Assembly (NCBI GenBank): GCA_934454125.1
Contig: CAKSFA010000003.1
Span: 60,752-124,751, forward strand
Origin: an uncultured Eubacteriales bacterium
Lineage (GTDB): Bacteria > Bacillota > Clostridia > Oscillospirales > Acutalibacteraceae
Length of the DNA stretch: 64,000 nucleotides
Reading direction: 5' to 3'
Positions within the stretch are counted from its first letter, which is position 1. Every line of letters begins with the position of its first letter. Both the position numbers and the translations under genes were made by a program. Of the stretch, positions 8,066 to 17,180 are shown one piece after another. The notes under the pieces are model-generated. The model did not search any database. It saw only the letters and a list, made by a program, of their open reading frames with translations, and was not told the origin of the DNA.

Positions 8066-8944
8066 TTGATCAAGAGTATGACAGGCTATGGCAGACAAGA
8101 GCATCTGGTAGACGGCAGGCTGGTTTGCGTAGAAGTACGCACGGTGAATCACCGTTATCTGGAATACAATGCAAGAACGCCCAAGGGCTTCGCTTTTTTA
8201 GAGAGCAAACTCAAAGCACTGGTGCAAACGTATGTTGCCAGAGGCAAAACCGATGTGACTATAACGGTAGAACACACTGACCGGGAGCCTGTGCGCGTGC
8301 AGGTGAATCAGGCTTTGGCAGGTGGCTATGTGCGTGCTTTGCGCGAGCTGGCAGCAGAATTTGATCTTTCTTCAGAAATTGCCGCAGTGCAGGTAGCAGC
8401 TTACCCAGAAGTGTTAACAGTTCAGCGGGAAGAGTTGGACGAAGCGCAGCTTTGGCAAGCGGTGCGCCAAACGGCACAGGCAGCGTTGGAGCAGCTTGTT
8501 TTGATGCGGGAGCAAGAGGGCGCTGATTTAAAGCGCGATTTGCTCAACAGAGCTGCACAGGTAACGTGCATGGTAGAGCGCGTGGAGGCGCGGTCGCCGC
8601 AAACGGTGGAGGAATATCGCCGGCGGCTGCATGCACGGCTGGAAGAACTGAAAAGTGATGAAGCATACAACGAAGCGCGACTTTACACTGAGCTGACGCT
8701 GTTTGCCGATAAGGTTGCCGTGGCAGAAGAAACGGTACGGTTGCGCAGCCATTTGCATAAACTAGAGCAGACCCTTGAAGAGCCGGAGGCTGTAGGTCGC
8801 AAGCTGGACTTTTTGGCGCAGGAGATGCACCGTGAAGCAAACACTATCGGTGCAAAGGCGGTCGATTCAGAAATCGCGCATATCGTAGTGGAAATGAAAA
8901 CGGAAATTGAAAAGATCAGAGAGCAGATTCAGAATATAGAATGA
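8066..8944 (+). CDS. yicC: YicC/YloC family endoribonuclease-like protein
   Basis: The 292-residue protein opens with 'MIKSMTGYGRQE', the family's hallmark, when translated from the TTG at 8066; the alternative TTG at 8051 adds five residues not seen in relatives. A GGGATGG sequence lies 6 bp upstream. The middle is a long coiled-coil-like helix and the C-terminus carries the conserved 'LDFLAQEMHREANTIGAKA' segment. YicC of E. coli has been reported to be an RNA-cleaving enzyme involved in RNA decay. The yicC-remA-gmk-rpoZ order is the same as in B. subtilis. Confidence 0.93.
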   Translation: MIKSMTGYGRQEHLVDGRLVCVEVRTVNHRYLEYNARTPKGFAFLESKLKALVQTYVARGKTDVTITVEHTDREPVRVQVNQALAGGYVRALRELAAEFDLSSEIAAVQVAAYPEVLTVQREELDEAQLWQAVRQTAQAALEQLVLMREQEGADLKRDLLNRAAQVTCMVERVEARSPQTVEEYRRRLHARLEELKSDEAYNEARLYTELTLFADKVAVAEETVRLRSHLHKLEQTLEEPEAVGRKLDFLAQEMHREANTIGAKAVDSEIAHIVVEMKTEIEKIREQIQNIE

Positions 8945-8971
8945 ATTGAGCGGGAACTGGGAGGAAGCAGA

Positions 8972-9250
8972 ATGAAGCTGATCAATATTGGATTTGGCAA
9001 TATGGTTTCGGCAAACAGACTGGTGGCGATTGTAAGCCCGGAATCAGCGCCGATTAAGCGTATCATACAAGATGCCAAAGAGCGCGGAAGCCTAATCGAT
9101 GCCACATATGGCAGGCGAACCAGAGCGGTGCTGATTACCGACAGCGACCATGTGGTGCTTTCTGCCGTGCAGCCAGAGACGGTCGCCAACCGATTGGGAG
9201 ACCGCGGAGCAGAAATCGCCGGAGACGAGGAGTTGGAGCATGATGAATAG
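8972..9250 (+). CDS. remA: RemA family (DUF370) extracellular matrix regulator
   Basis: The 92-residue protein begins '[20 protein letters not shown]', the signature of DUF370. In B. subtilis RemA is a DNA-binding activator of matrix (biofilm) operons and osmoprotection genes that forms ring-like oligomers. The gene stands between yicC and gmk as in many Firmicutes, and its end overlaps the gmk start by 11 bp. Whether it controls matrix genes in this organism cannot be told from the sequence. Confidence 0.93.
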   Translation: MKLINIGFGNMVSANRLVAIVSPESAPIKRIIQDAKERGSLIDATYGRRTRAVLITDSDHVVLSAVQPETVANRLGDRGAEIAGDEELEHDE

Positions 9251-9854
9251 CAATGGGCTGTTACTGGTTTTTTCGGGGCCGTCCGGCGCAGGCAAAGGCA
9301 CGGTACTCAAAGAATTGCTTGGCAGCAATGAGAACATGAAGCTGTCTGTTTCTGCAACAACGCGTTTGCCAAGGCAGGGAGAATGCCACGGTGTGCATTA
9401 CTTTTTTATGACAAAGGACGAGTTCGAAGCGCAGATTGCAAACGGTCAAATGCTTGAGCATGCAGAGTACTGCGGCAAATATTACGGAACTCCTGCAAGA
9501 CAGATTATGAACTGGATTTCCGGAGGAAGCGATGTCGTGCTAGAGATCGAGGTGCAGGGAGCAAGGCAGATCAAAGAAAAACAGCCGGACTGCATCAGCA
9601 TTTTTGTGTTGCCCCCCTCACTGGAAGAATTGGAAAAACGGCTGCGTTTACGGGGAACTGAAGATGAAGATACCATTCAAAAGCGGCTGGCGGTTGCAAA
9701 GCAGGAGATGGAAACTGCAAAAGACTATGATTATGTCATCGTAAATGATACGGTTGCACATACCGTGGCGCAGATCAACCAGATTATTACTGCAGAGAAG
9801 CTCAAGGCTTCTCATGCAAAGAAAACGATTGAAGGAGTGCTAAAAGATGATTAG
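9240..9854 (+). CDS. gmk: Guanylate kinase
   Basis: Gmk phosphorylates GMP to GDP with ATP. The 204-residue product has the P-loop 'GPSGAGKGT' at residues 13-21, followed by '[13 protein letters not shown]' and 'HGVHYFF', the GMP-binding region. The ATG at 9240 (or the adjacent one at 9243) lies within the end of remA and follows GGAG; a longer frame reaching back to 9150 is an artefact of the overlap. It overlaps rpoZ by 8 bp at its end. Confidence 0.96.
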   Translation: MMNSNGLLLVFSGPSGAGKGTVLKELLGSNENMKLSVSATTRLPRQGECHGVHYFFMTKDEFEAQIANGQMLEHAEYCGKYYGTPARQIMNWISGGSDVVLEIEVQGARQIKEKQPDCISIFVLPPSLEELEKRLRLRGTEDEDTIQKRLAVAKQEMETAKDYDYVIVNDTVAHTVAQINQIITAEKLKASHAKKTIEGVLKDD

Positions 9855-10131
9855 ACCAAATGTACAACTGAGCGGCAACGCACAAATCAGCTATTATTCG
9901 TTGGTGGTAGCCGTGGCAAAACGGGCAAGAGAAATTGCTGCTGAAGCAGAGCTGAAGGGAGAAATTCTGATAGAAAAACCGGTAGATCTGGCGATTGATG
10001 AATATATTGCCGGCAATTTTAAAATCGTAGCACCAGGCACAGAGGAACAAACGCCAGGCAACGTGTTTTATGAAACAGAGCAGATTCAGGCAGCAATTGA
10101 GTCGCTGGATCACGCAGGGGACATACTGTAA
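9847..10131 (+). CDS. rpoZ: DNA-directed RNA polymerase omega subunit
   Basis: The 94-residue product resembles RpoZ: 'YYSLVVAVAKRAREI' corresponds to the conserved helix that clamps the beta' C-terminus, followed by 'KPVDLAIDEYIAG'. Omega supports assembly of the polymerase. The start overlaps gmk by 8 bp and has 'AAGGAG' upstream inside gmk. In B. subtilis coaBC lies between rpoZ and priA; here priA follows directly. Confidence 0.92.
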   Translation: MIRPNVQLSGNAQISYYSLVVAVAKRAREIAAEAELKGEILIEKPVDLAIDEYIAGNFKIVAPGTEEQTPGNVFYETEQIQAAIESLDHAGDIL

Positions 10132-10157
10132 CGGTAAAGCATTTAAGAGGTGGCTTC

Positions 10158-12611
10158 ATGGCAGTTTTAACTGTGGCCAAGGTTGCAGTGGAAAATACCA
10201 CATATCAATTTGATAAAGCGTTTGACTACCTTGTGCCATCGGATTTGCTGGAAAAAGCCGCCGTAGGCTGCAGGATACTGGTTCCGTTCGGCGTTTCAAA
10301 CGCGAAACGGCAGGGTGTGATACTGCAGTTGGAACAGACACAGGAGCGCAGCAAATGCAAGTCTGTGATAACGGTGCTTGATGAAGCGCCGTTTTTCACA
10401 TGTGAGCTGTTGGGTCTGGTCAGTTGGCTCAAAGAGCGGTATTTTTGCACGCTGTATGACGCTGTAAAGCTCATTTTGCCCACGGGACTTAACTTAAAGC
10501 TTAAGACGGTTTATCTACTGTCTCAGCCATTATCATTGCTTCCGCAGCAATGTAGTCCGGCAGAATATGCAGTGTTAGAATATCTGGCAAACACAGGCCG
10601 AGCAGACGCACAAACTTTAAAAAAATTGCCGCAGGTGCAAGCAGATCCCAAATTACTCGACCACCTGTTGAAGCAGGGGAGCCTGCGCAAAATACAAGAA
10701 CCGGTAAGACAAGTACAGGACGCCGTTCAAAAAATGGTGCGTCTGGTGCAGGCGTATGAAAATGGGCAGAGTTTGCCAAAACTAACACCAAAGCAACAAG
10801 AGGTTTGCTGTGTCCTGCGGGAGCTTGGCACGGCTTCGGTAAAGGAACTGTGCTATTTTGCCGGCGTAACTGCTGGTGTTGTTGAAAATCTGGTCAAGCG
10901 CGGCGTTGCAGCGTTTTATACGCTGGAACGATTTCGCAACCCATATCAGAATATCGCACCGCCGCAGGAGAGCGGTATTGTTCTTTCCGAAGTGCAGCAC
11001 GCTGCATTTGCGGGGTTAAAAGCACAGTATGACAGCGGAAAGGGTGGCACGGCGCTGCTGTATGGTGTAACCGGCAGCGGAAAAACAGCGGTGTTTTTAA
11101 AACTGATTGATGAAGTATACCGCAAAGGGCGCGGCGTAATCGTGATGGTTCCTGAAATTGCGCTGACGCCACAAACCATCGGGCAGTTTCACCGACGATA
11201 CGGCAGCCGCGTAGCAGTATTTCACAGCGCACTTTCAATGGGAGAACGGCTGGACGAATGGAAGCGGGTAAAAAGCGGACAGGCATTGATCGCCGTAGGT
11301 ACGCGCTCAGCGGTATTCGCACCGTTTGAAAACTTGGGTCTGGTCATCATGGACGAAGAGCAGGAAGCGACCTATAAGTCAGAATCAGCGCCGCGCTACC
11401 ATGCCAGAGAAGTCGCAAAATACCGCTGTGCGTATCACAAAGCATTGTTGGTGCTGGCTTCGGCAACACCATCGCTGGAGAGCTATTATCTGGCAGAAAA
11501 CGGGCGCTATACCCTGCATACCCTGCCGGAGCGCTACGGTTCGGCAACGTTGCCGCAGGTCATCGTAGCAGATATGAATGCAGAACTTCCGGCTGGCAAC
11601 ACAACGGCATTCAGCCGCACGCTGACCGATGCTTTGCAAGCAAATCTCGCACGCAAAGAGCAGTCCATCTTGCTGCTCAACCGCAGGGGATACCGCACAT
11701 TTGCAGTGTGCGATGCGTGCAAAGCAGTCGTGACCTGTCCGCATTGCAGCATTTCGCTCACGTATCACAGTGTCAACAACCGGCTGATGTGCCATTATTG
11801 CGGGTATTCCGCGCCGTTTGGCAAGGAGTGTCCGGTTTGCACAGAACCACAGGTGCGCTTTGCAGGCACAGGTACACAAAAAGCACAAGAGGAACTGGAG
11901 CTGTTGTTCCCAAAGGCGCGCGTGCTGCGTTTGGATGCCGATTCTACTATGCGGCGCTATGCATTCGAAACACAAATGCAGGCGTTTGCAAACGGTGAAT
12001 ATGATATCATGATCGGCACGCAGATGGTTGCCAAGGGCTTGGACTTTGCCAATGTAACATTGGTGGGCGTGCTCTCTGCCGATCAGGTGCTGTACAGCGA
12101 TGATTTTCGCAGCAATGAGCGCGGCTTTGATTTACTCACGCAAGTGGTAGGGCGCTCTGGCAGGGGTTCAAAGCATGGCCGGGCCATTATTCAGACATAT
12201 ACGCCGGAAAATCCGGTGCTGGCGCTTGCTGCACACCAAGACTATGTGCAATTTTATCAGCGGGAGATCCTGTTCCGCAAGGCGCTGCTTTACCCGCCGT
12301 TTGCTGATCTGGTGGTCATCGGTTTTACCGGGCAGCAGGAGGAGCGCGTGCAGCATGCAGCGCAGGCATTTTTGCAGCTGTTGTGCGCATTGGCACAGCG
12401 TGAGTATGCCGATTTGCCTCTGCGGGCACTGCGCCCAACGCAGGCGCGTATTGCAAAAGTAAGCAATAAATACCGGTATCAGCTGTTAATCAAATGCAAA
12501 AACAACAGCCGTTTTCGGCAAATGCTGGCGCGTTTGTTGGTCGATTGTGGAAGAGAGCGGATATTTACCGGTGTCACGGTGTATGCTGACAGCAATCCTG
12601 ATATGATATAG
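10158..12611 (+). CDS. priA: Primosomal replication restart helicase PriA
   Basis: PriA recognises stalled forks and reloads the replisome. The 817-residue protein has the N-terminal fork-binding domain, a winged-helix region, then the helicase core with Walker A 'GVTGSGKT' near residue 303 and a 'MDEEQ' DEAH-type box near residue 398. Eight cysteines in paired CxxC form from about residue 518 to 560 ('CDAC', 'CPHC', 'CHYC', 'CPVC') make the zinc-binding insertion. Length and layout are normal. GAGGTGG-type binding sequence lies before the ATG. Confidence 0.97.
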   Translation: MAVLTVAKVAVENTTYQFDKAFDYLVPSDLLEKAAVGCRILVPFGVSNAKRQGVILQLEQTQERSKCKSVITVLDEAPFFTCELLGLVSWLKERYFCTLYDAVKLILPTGLNLKLKTVYLLSQPLSLLPQQCSPAEYAVLEYLANTGRADAQTLKKLPQVQADPKLLDHLLKQGSLRKIQEPVRQVQDAVQKMVRLVQAYENGQSLPKLTPKQQEVCCVLRELGTASVKELCYFAGVTAGVVENLVKRGVAAFYTLERFRNPYQNIAPPQESGIVLSEVQHAAFAGLKAQYDSGKGGTALLYGVTGSGKTAVFLKLIDEVYRKGRGVIVMVPEIALTPQTIGQFHRRYGSRVAVFHSALSMGERLDEWKRVKSGQALIAVGTRSAVFAPFENLGLVIMDEEQEATYKSESAPRYHAREVAKYRCAYHKALLVLASATPSLESYYLAENGRYTLHTLPERYGSATLPQVIVADMNAELPAGNTTAFSRTLTDALQANLARKEQSILLLNRRGYRTFAVCDACKAVVTCPHCSISLTYHSVNNRLMCHYCGYSAPFGKECPVCTEPQVRFAGTGTQKAQEELELLFPKARVLRLDADSTMRRYAFETQMQAFANGEYDIMIGTQMVAKGLDFANVTLVGVLSADQVLYSDDFRSNERGFDLLTQVVGRSGRGSKHGRAIIQTYTPENPVLALAAHQDYVQFYQREILFRKALLYPPFADLVVIGFTGQQEERVQHAAQAFLQLLCALAQREYADLPLRALRPTQARIAKVSNKYRYQLLIKCKNNSRFRQMLARLLVDCGRERIFTGVTVYADSNPDMI

Positions 12612-12636
12612 AGTGATAGAGGAGAGAGGGCAGAAT

Positions 12637-13101
12637 ATGGCAATTCGAACGATTATTACCGAGGAAGATCCTTTGCTGCATAAGGTGTGCCGCCCTGTGG
12701 AGCATTTTGACGAGCGTCTGGCAACTCTGCTAGACGACATGAGAGAAACCATGATTGATGCCGACGGTGTCGGTCTTGCTGCGCCACAGATTGGCATTTT
12801 ACGCCGTGTGGCAGTCATCGATGTGGGAGAAGGCCTGGTAGAACTGATCAATCCGGAGATCGTGTACCGAGAAGGCGAACAGGAGATGCAGGAGGGCTGC
12901 CTTTCGTGCCCGGGCACGTATGGCATGACTAAGCGCCCTGCAAAGGTTCGAGTCCATGCGCAAGACCGTTTTGGTAAACCGTTCACCTTAGAAGCAGAAG
13001 GACTGTTTGCCGTGGCCTGCTGCCACGAAATCGACCATTTAGACGGCATTTTGTTTCGAGAGCATGTGGTGCGCATGCTCTCCAATGGAGAAGAGGCATA
13101 G
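12637..13101 (+). CDS. def: Peptide deformylase
   Basis: Def removes the formyl group from nascent proteins, using a bound metal. The 154-residue enzyme has all three motifs: 'GVGLAAPQIG', 'EGCLSCPG' (metal-binding Cys) and 'HEIDHLDG' (two metal-binding His and the catalytic Glu). The usual second motif is EGCLSVP; here a second Cys replaces the Val. The ATG at 12637 has GGAGAGAGG upstream, and the in-frame start at 12613 is a shadow of the binding site. It is coupled with fmt, the enzyme that adds the formyl group. Confidence 0.96.
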   Translation: MAIRTIITEEDPLLHKVCRPVEHFDERLATLLDDMRETMIDADGVGLAAPQIGILRRVAVIDVGEGLVELINPEIVYREGEQEMQEGCLSCPGTYGMTKRPAKVRVHAQDRFGKPFTLEAEGLFAVACCHEIDHLDGILFREHVVRMLSNGEEA

Positions 13102-13127
13102 CAACGATCTGAAACGGAGGAAAACAG

Positions 13128-14063
13128 ATGCGCATTTTATTCATGGGTACGCCGGATTTTGCCGTGCCCTGCCTGCAAAAGCTGATTGACGCAGGGCATA
13201 CCATCTGCGGGGTGGTCACACAGCCAGATAAACCAAAGGGCAGAGGTTACACGTTGCTTCCACCGCCGGTCAAGGAGCTGGCACTGCAGCATAACCTGAC
13301 CGTCTATCAACCCGAAACACTGCGTGATACGCAAACACAGGCACTGCTGCGCAGCCTTGAGCCAGAGCTGATTGCCGTGGTGGCATACGGCAGGCTGTTG
13401 CCCCAAGCTGTGTTGGAGCTGCCTGCATTGGGGTGCGTCAATGTGCATGGTTCCCTGTTGCCAAAATACCGCGGCGCAGCGCCTATTCAGCACACGGTGC
13501 TCAACGGCGATCCCATCGCCGGCATTACCACAATGCTGATGGCGCAGGGGCTCGATACCGGAGACATGCTCCTCAAAACAGAAACGCCGGTGGGCGAAAA
13601 TGAAACCTCCGGTGAGTTGTTTGCGCGGTTATGTCTGCTGGGCGCAGATTTGCTGGTGCAAACGGTAGCAGGCTTGCAGGCTGGTACCATCACGCCGCAG
13701 CCGCAAGACGATGCGCAGGCAACGTATGCCCCAATGCTCAGCCGTAAAGATTCACCGGTGAACTGGAATAAACCGGCGCAGCAGGTGCATAATCAAGTAA
13801 GAGGCCTGTCTCCGTGGCCAACGGCAACAACACAGTATCACGGCAAAACGCTTAAACTGCACCAAACGCGCCTTTGCCGGCAGTATAACGGCACGCCCGG
13901 CACACTCAAACTGCAAGACGGCAAAGTGCTGGTCTATTGTGAAACCGGCGCAGTAGAGCTGGTAACCGTACAGTATGAGGGCGGCAAACAGATGGACGCC
14001 GCGGCGTTTTTTCGTGGCAGACCACCGGAGCAAGACGAGAATTTATCACAAAACGAGGGATAA
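13128..14063 (+). CDS. fmt: Methionyl-tRNA formyltransferase
   Basis: Fmt formylates initiator Met-tRNA using 10-formyltetrahydrofolate. The 311-residue protein starts 'MRILFMGTPDFAVPCLQKL', carries the folate/active-site motif 'HGSLLPKYRGAAP' near residue 108 and a 'GLDTGDML' loop, and ends with the OB-like C-terminal domain that contacts tRNA. A GGAGG site precedes the ATG. Immediately before it lies def; the pair is a classic functional operon. Confidence 0.97.
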   Translation: MRILFMGTPDFAVPCLQKLIDAGHTICGVVTQPDKPKGRGYTLLPPPVKELALQHNLTVYQPETLRDTQTQALLRSLEPELIAVVAYGRLLPQAVLELPALGCVNVHGSLLPKYRGAAPIQHTVLNGDPIAGITTMLMAQGLDTGDMLLKTETPVGENETSGELFARLCLLGADLLVQTVAGLQAGTITPQPQDDAQATYAPMLSRKDSPVNWNKPAQQVHNQVRGLSPWPTATTQYHGKTLKLHQTRLCRQYNGTPGTLKLQDGKVLVYCETGAVELVTVQYEGGKQMDAAAFFRGRPPEQDENLSQNEG

Positions 14064-14064
14064 C

Positions 14065-14772
14065 ATGGGCTTTTATTACTTTAACTACACTTATCTGCTA
14101 TTTTTACTGCCCGCAATGGTGATTAGCCTGATTGCGCAGGTGCGTGTCAAATCGACGTTTCATCGCTATTCGCAGGTGCGCAATTTTAAGGGGCTCACCG
14201 GTGCAGCCGCAGCGCAGCAGGTGTTGCAGCACGGCGGCGCACTGCTGACTAAAATCGAGCAAACTGGCGGTTATCTAACCGACCATTTTGATCTAAAAAC
14301 CAATCTGATTCGGTTGTCACAGGGGGTCTACGGCAATGCCAGTGTAGCGGCTGTGGGTGTTGCAGCACATGAGGCCGGCCACGCAGTGCAGTATGCCACT
14401 GGTTATGCGCCAATCAAATTTCGCACCGCAATTTACCCAATGGTCAGCATTGGTTCCAATTTGTCGATGCCGCTGCTCATTCTCGGCCTATTATTGCCGG
14501 TGCAATACAGCTACGTGGTATATATCGGCATCGCGCTGTACAGTCTTTCCGTGCTGTTTACACTGGTTACATTGCCGGTGGAGTTCAATGCCAGTGCCCG
14601 TGCCCTGCGCTGTTTAAAAGAGACCGGCATGCTCACGGCAGATGAACTGGCGGGTGCAAAAAAAGTACTCACCGCCGCTGCCATGACCTATGTTGCCGCA
14701 GCGTTCACCGCGCTGCTCTCTCTGTTACGCTTGCTGGTGATCTTTGGCAACCGAAGAGGGCGCAGCGGATGA
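14065..14772 (+). CDS. yugP: Zinc metallopeptidase, YugP family
   Basis: The 235-residue membrane protein has an N-terminal transmembrane segment, a zinc protease motif 'HEAGH' at residues 102-106, two further hydrophobic segments and the 'LPVEFNASARAL' stretch characteristic of the YugP (DUF neutral zinc metallopeptidase) family. Its substrate is unknown. The ATG at 14065 starts one base after the fmt stop and is preceded by GAGG; a frame opening at 13975 inside fmt lacks signals. YugP genes lie between fmt and rsmB in several Clostridia. It overlaps rsmB by 4 bp (ATGA). Confidence 0.9.
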   Translation: MGFYYFNYTYLLFLLPAMVISLIAQVRVKSTFHRYSQVRNFKGLTGAAAAQQVLQHGGALLTKIEQTGGYLTDHFDLKTNLIRLSQGVYGNASVAAVGVAAHEAGHAVQYATGYAPIKFRTAIYPMVSIGSNLSMPLLILGLLLPVQYSYVVYIGIALYSLSVLFTLVTLPVEFNASARALRCLKETGMLTADELAGAKKVLTAAAMTYVAAAFTALLSLLRLLVIFGNRRGRSG

Positions 14773-16100
14773 GCAACGCCAGAGAAACGACGCTTGCCGC
14801 ATTGCTGCAAGTAGACGTAAACGCAGGGTACTCCAATCTTGTGCTGGACAAAGCGCTCAGAACAGCCAATCTTTCCCAACGTGACGCCGGTCTGGCATCT
14901 GCCATTTTTTATGGTGTATTAGAGCGTCGACTGACACTGGACAATCTGCTGGCACAGTTTTGCAAACAACCGCTAGAAAAGCTTACGCCGGAGATTCTTG
15001 AAATTTTACGCATGGCATCATTCCAGATTTTTTATCTGGAAAAGATACCGCCCAGCGCGGCTGTCAACGAAGCGGTAGAGCTTGCCAAACGGCACAAAGG
15101 CAAAGCAGCCGGGTTTGTCAACGGCGTGCTGCGCAATCTTCTGCGCAACCGGCAAAACGTCAAGCTGCCAAGCCTGCAAGCGCAAACACCACGGGAGCTC
15201 AGCATTGCCTATTCCTGCCCAGAGTGGCTCATCGCGTTGTGGCAAGCCGCTTACGGTCGGGAGCATCTGTTGGGGCTGCTTGGCAGCTTGCAGCATCGGG
15301 CTCCGCTGTATGCACGTGTCAACACAACCAAAATCACAGTGCCGGCTTTGATTGATCGCCTGGCGGAAGAAGGCGTTGCAGCAAAGCCGGTGTCATGTCT
15401 TGCCGGCGCAATAGAACTGGCGCAAACCGGCGCGGTCGCGCAACTGAACACCTATACACAAGGGTTATTCCATGTGCAGGATCTTTCCTCGCAGCTGTGC
15501 TGTGCGCTGCTGGCCCCACAACCAGGTGAGACGATCCTGGATGTTTGCGCTGCCCCCGGCGGAAAAACCTTCACCATTGCAGAGCATATGGAAAACCGCG
15601 GTACCGTGTTGGCCTTTGATCAATATAAGGGCAAGGTAGGGCTCATCAAACAAGGCGCACAGCGACTGGGGCTGTCCGTCATACAGGCTGAAATGCGAGA
15701 CGCCCGTGCACCCAAACACCCGCTGCCACCAGCAGACCGCGTACTGTGCGATGTTCCCTGTGCCGGTTTGGGTATCATTCGCCGCAAGCCCGAAATCCGC
15801 TACAAACCAAAACAAGAACTTGACGCGTTGCCCGCACTACAATACGAAATTTTGACCCAAACAGCGCAGCTTGTGCGCTCCGGCGGCACACTGGCATACG
15901 CCACCTGCAGCCTCAACCCTGCCGAAAATGCACAGGTTGCAGAGCGTTTTTTGCAGTCGCATCCGCAGTTTGTGCCAAAGCCGTTGGCTCTGCCCGCCGG
16001 CATCCGGCAAATTGTCGATCAAGCAGCCAATCAAATCACGCTGTTGCCGCATATTCATGGCACAGATGGATTTTTTATTGCGCTCTTTGAAAGAAAGTAA
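14769..16100 (+). CDS. rsmB: 16S rRNA (cytosine(967)-C(5))-methyltransferase RsmB
   Basis: The 443-residue enzyme has an N-terminal NusB-like RNA-binding domain (about residues 1-140) and a Rossmann methyltransferase domain with SAM motif 'DVCAAPGGKTF' near residue 257. The two family cysteines are present: Cys331 in 'PCAGLG' and Cys380 in 'ATCSLNP', the latter corresponding to the nucleophile position. RsmB methylates C967 of 16S rRNA. The gene is coupled to yugP by a 4-bp overlap and leads into rlmN, as in B. subtilis. Confidence 0.95.
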   Translation: MSNARETTLAALLQVDVNAGYSNLVLDKALRTANLSQRDAGLASAIFYGVLERRLTLDNLLAQFCKQPLEKLTPEILEILRMASFQIFYLEKIPPSAAVNEAVELAKRHKGKAAGFVNGVLRNLLRNRQNVKLPSLQAQTPRELSIAYSCPEWLIALWQAAYGREHLLGLLGSLQHRAPLYARVNTTKITVPALIDRLAEEGVAAKPVSCLAGAIELAQTGAVAQLNTYTQGLFHVQDLSSQLCCALLAPQPGETILDVCAAPGGKTFTIAEHMENRGTVLAFDQYKGKVGLIKQGAQRLGLSVIQAEMRDARAPKHPLPPADRVLCDVPCAGLGIIRRKPEIRYKPKQELDALPALQYEILTQTAQLVRSGGTLAYATCSLNPAENAQVAERFLQSHPQFVPKPLALPAGIRQIVDQAANQITLLPHIHGTDGFFIALFERK

Positions 16101-16127
16101 TATAATAGGGAAAGGAGTGAGGTTTTC

Positions 16128-17180
16128 ATGCAGCGCAGAGACATCAAATCCATGACGCTCACGGAAATTGAAACAGCCTTTGCGCAGGCGCAGTTGCCAA
16201 AGTTCCGTGCTTTGCAGGTTTATCAATGGCTGCACCGCGGCGTGCAGTCGTTTGACCAAATGTCAAACCTTGCAAAAACACTGCGCATACAGCTTGCACA
16301 AGAGTACTACATATCTGTGGCTGCAATCGAAAAAAAGCTGGTCTCTGCATACGACGGCACGGTCAAATACCTGTTTTCATTTGCAGACGGCTGCTGCGTT
16401 GAAACGGTTGTCATGCAATATCAGCACGGTTATAGCATTTGCATCTCTACACAGGCAGGCTGCAAAATGGGCTGCACGTTCTGCGCAACCGGCAAAAGCG
16501 GTTTTGGCCGCAACCTCACTGCCTCTGAAATGCTGGCGCAAATTCAAAGCGCCCAGCAGGATTTACAAATCCGAATTTCAAATATTGTTTTAATGGGTAT
16601 GGGAGAACCCCTGGATAACTACGAGCAAGTGCTGCGCTTTTTGGAGCTTGTTTCCTCAGAGCAGGGTATGCGCATCGGTATGCGGCACATTTCACTTTCC
16701 ACCTGCGGCATCGTCGATAAAATCTACGACCTGGCAGACCGTCGGCTGCAATGTACGCTTTCGGTTTCGCTGCATGCGCCAAACGATGCGCTGCGCAGCC
16801 AAACAATGCCAATCAACCGCAAGTGGAACGTGGAACAACTGCTCAAAGCCTGCAAGTATTACAGCAATCAGACCCATCGCCGCATTTCGTTTGAATACGC
16901 CATGATCAGCGGTATGAACGACAGCGATGAATTGGCCAATGAGCTGGCCGGCAAGCTTCGGGGGATCCTCAGTCATGTCAATTTAATTCCCGTCAATGAT
17001 GTAACGGGAAATGCTTATCGAAAAAGCCCGATACCGCGGCTGCAGAGCTTTTGCAACATTCTGCAAAAACACGGCATTACCGCCACAGTAAGAAGAACGC
17101 TCGGAGCAGACATCAACGCTTCCTGCGGTCAATTGCAGCGCAGGCATCGGGAGGAGGTGAACAGCATTGAAGGTACATAG
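16128..17180 (+). CDS. rlmN: Dual-specificity rRNA/tRNA adenine C2-methyltransferase RlmN
   Basis: RlmN is a radical SAM enzyme that methylates C2 of A2503 in 23S rRNA and A37 in some tRNAs. The 350-residue protein has the iron-sulfur motif at Cys112, Cys116 and Cys119 ('CKMGCTFC'), the 'GMGEPLDNYE' segment, and a C-terminal cysteine in 'NASCGQL' matching the methyl-carrying Cys of the family. AAAGGAG lies upstream of the ATG. The 3' end overlaps the prpC start by 14 bp. Confidence 0.96.
   Translation: MQRRDIKSMTLTEIETAFAQAQLPKFRALQVYQWLHRGVQSFDQMSNLAKTLRIQLAQEYYISVAAIEKKLVSAYDGTVKYLFSFADGCCVETVVMQYQHGYSICISTQAGCKMGCTFCATGKSGFGRNLTASEMLAQIQSAQQDLQIRISNIVLMGMGEPLDNYEQVLRFLELVSSEQGMRIGMRHISLSTCGIVDKIYDLADRRLQCTLSVSLHAPNDALRSQTMPINRKWNVEQLLKACKYYSNQTHRRISFEYAMISGMNDSDELANELAGKLRGILSHVNLIPVNDVTGNAYRKSPIPRLQSFCNILQKHGITATVRRTLGADINASCGQLQRRHREEVNSIEGT

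Noticed and set aside
13975..14064. 30-residue N-terminal extension of the YugP-family protease
   Set aside because: It overlaps fmt, has no binding site and is unlike the family start; the ATG at 14065 fits better.
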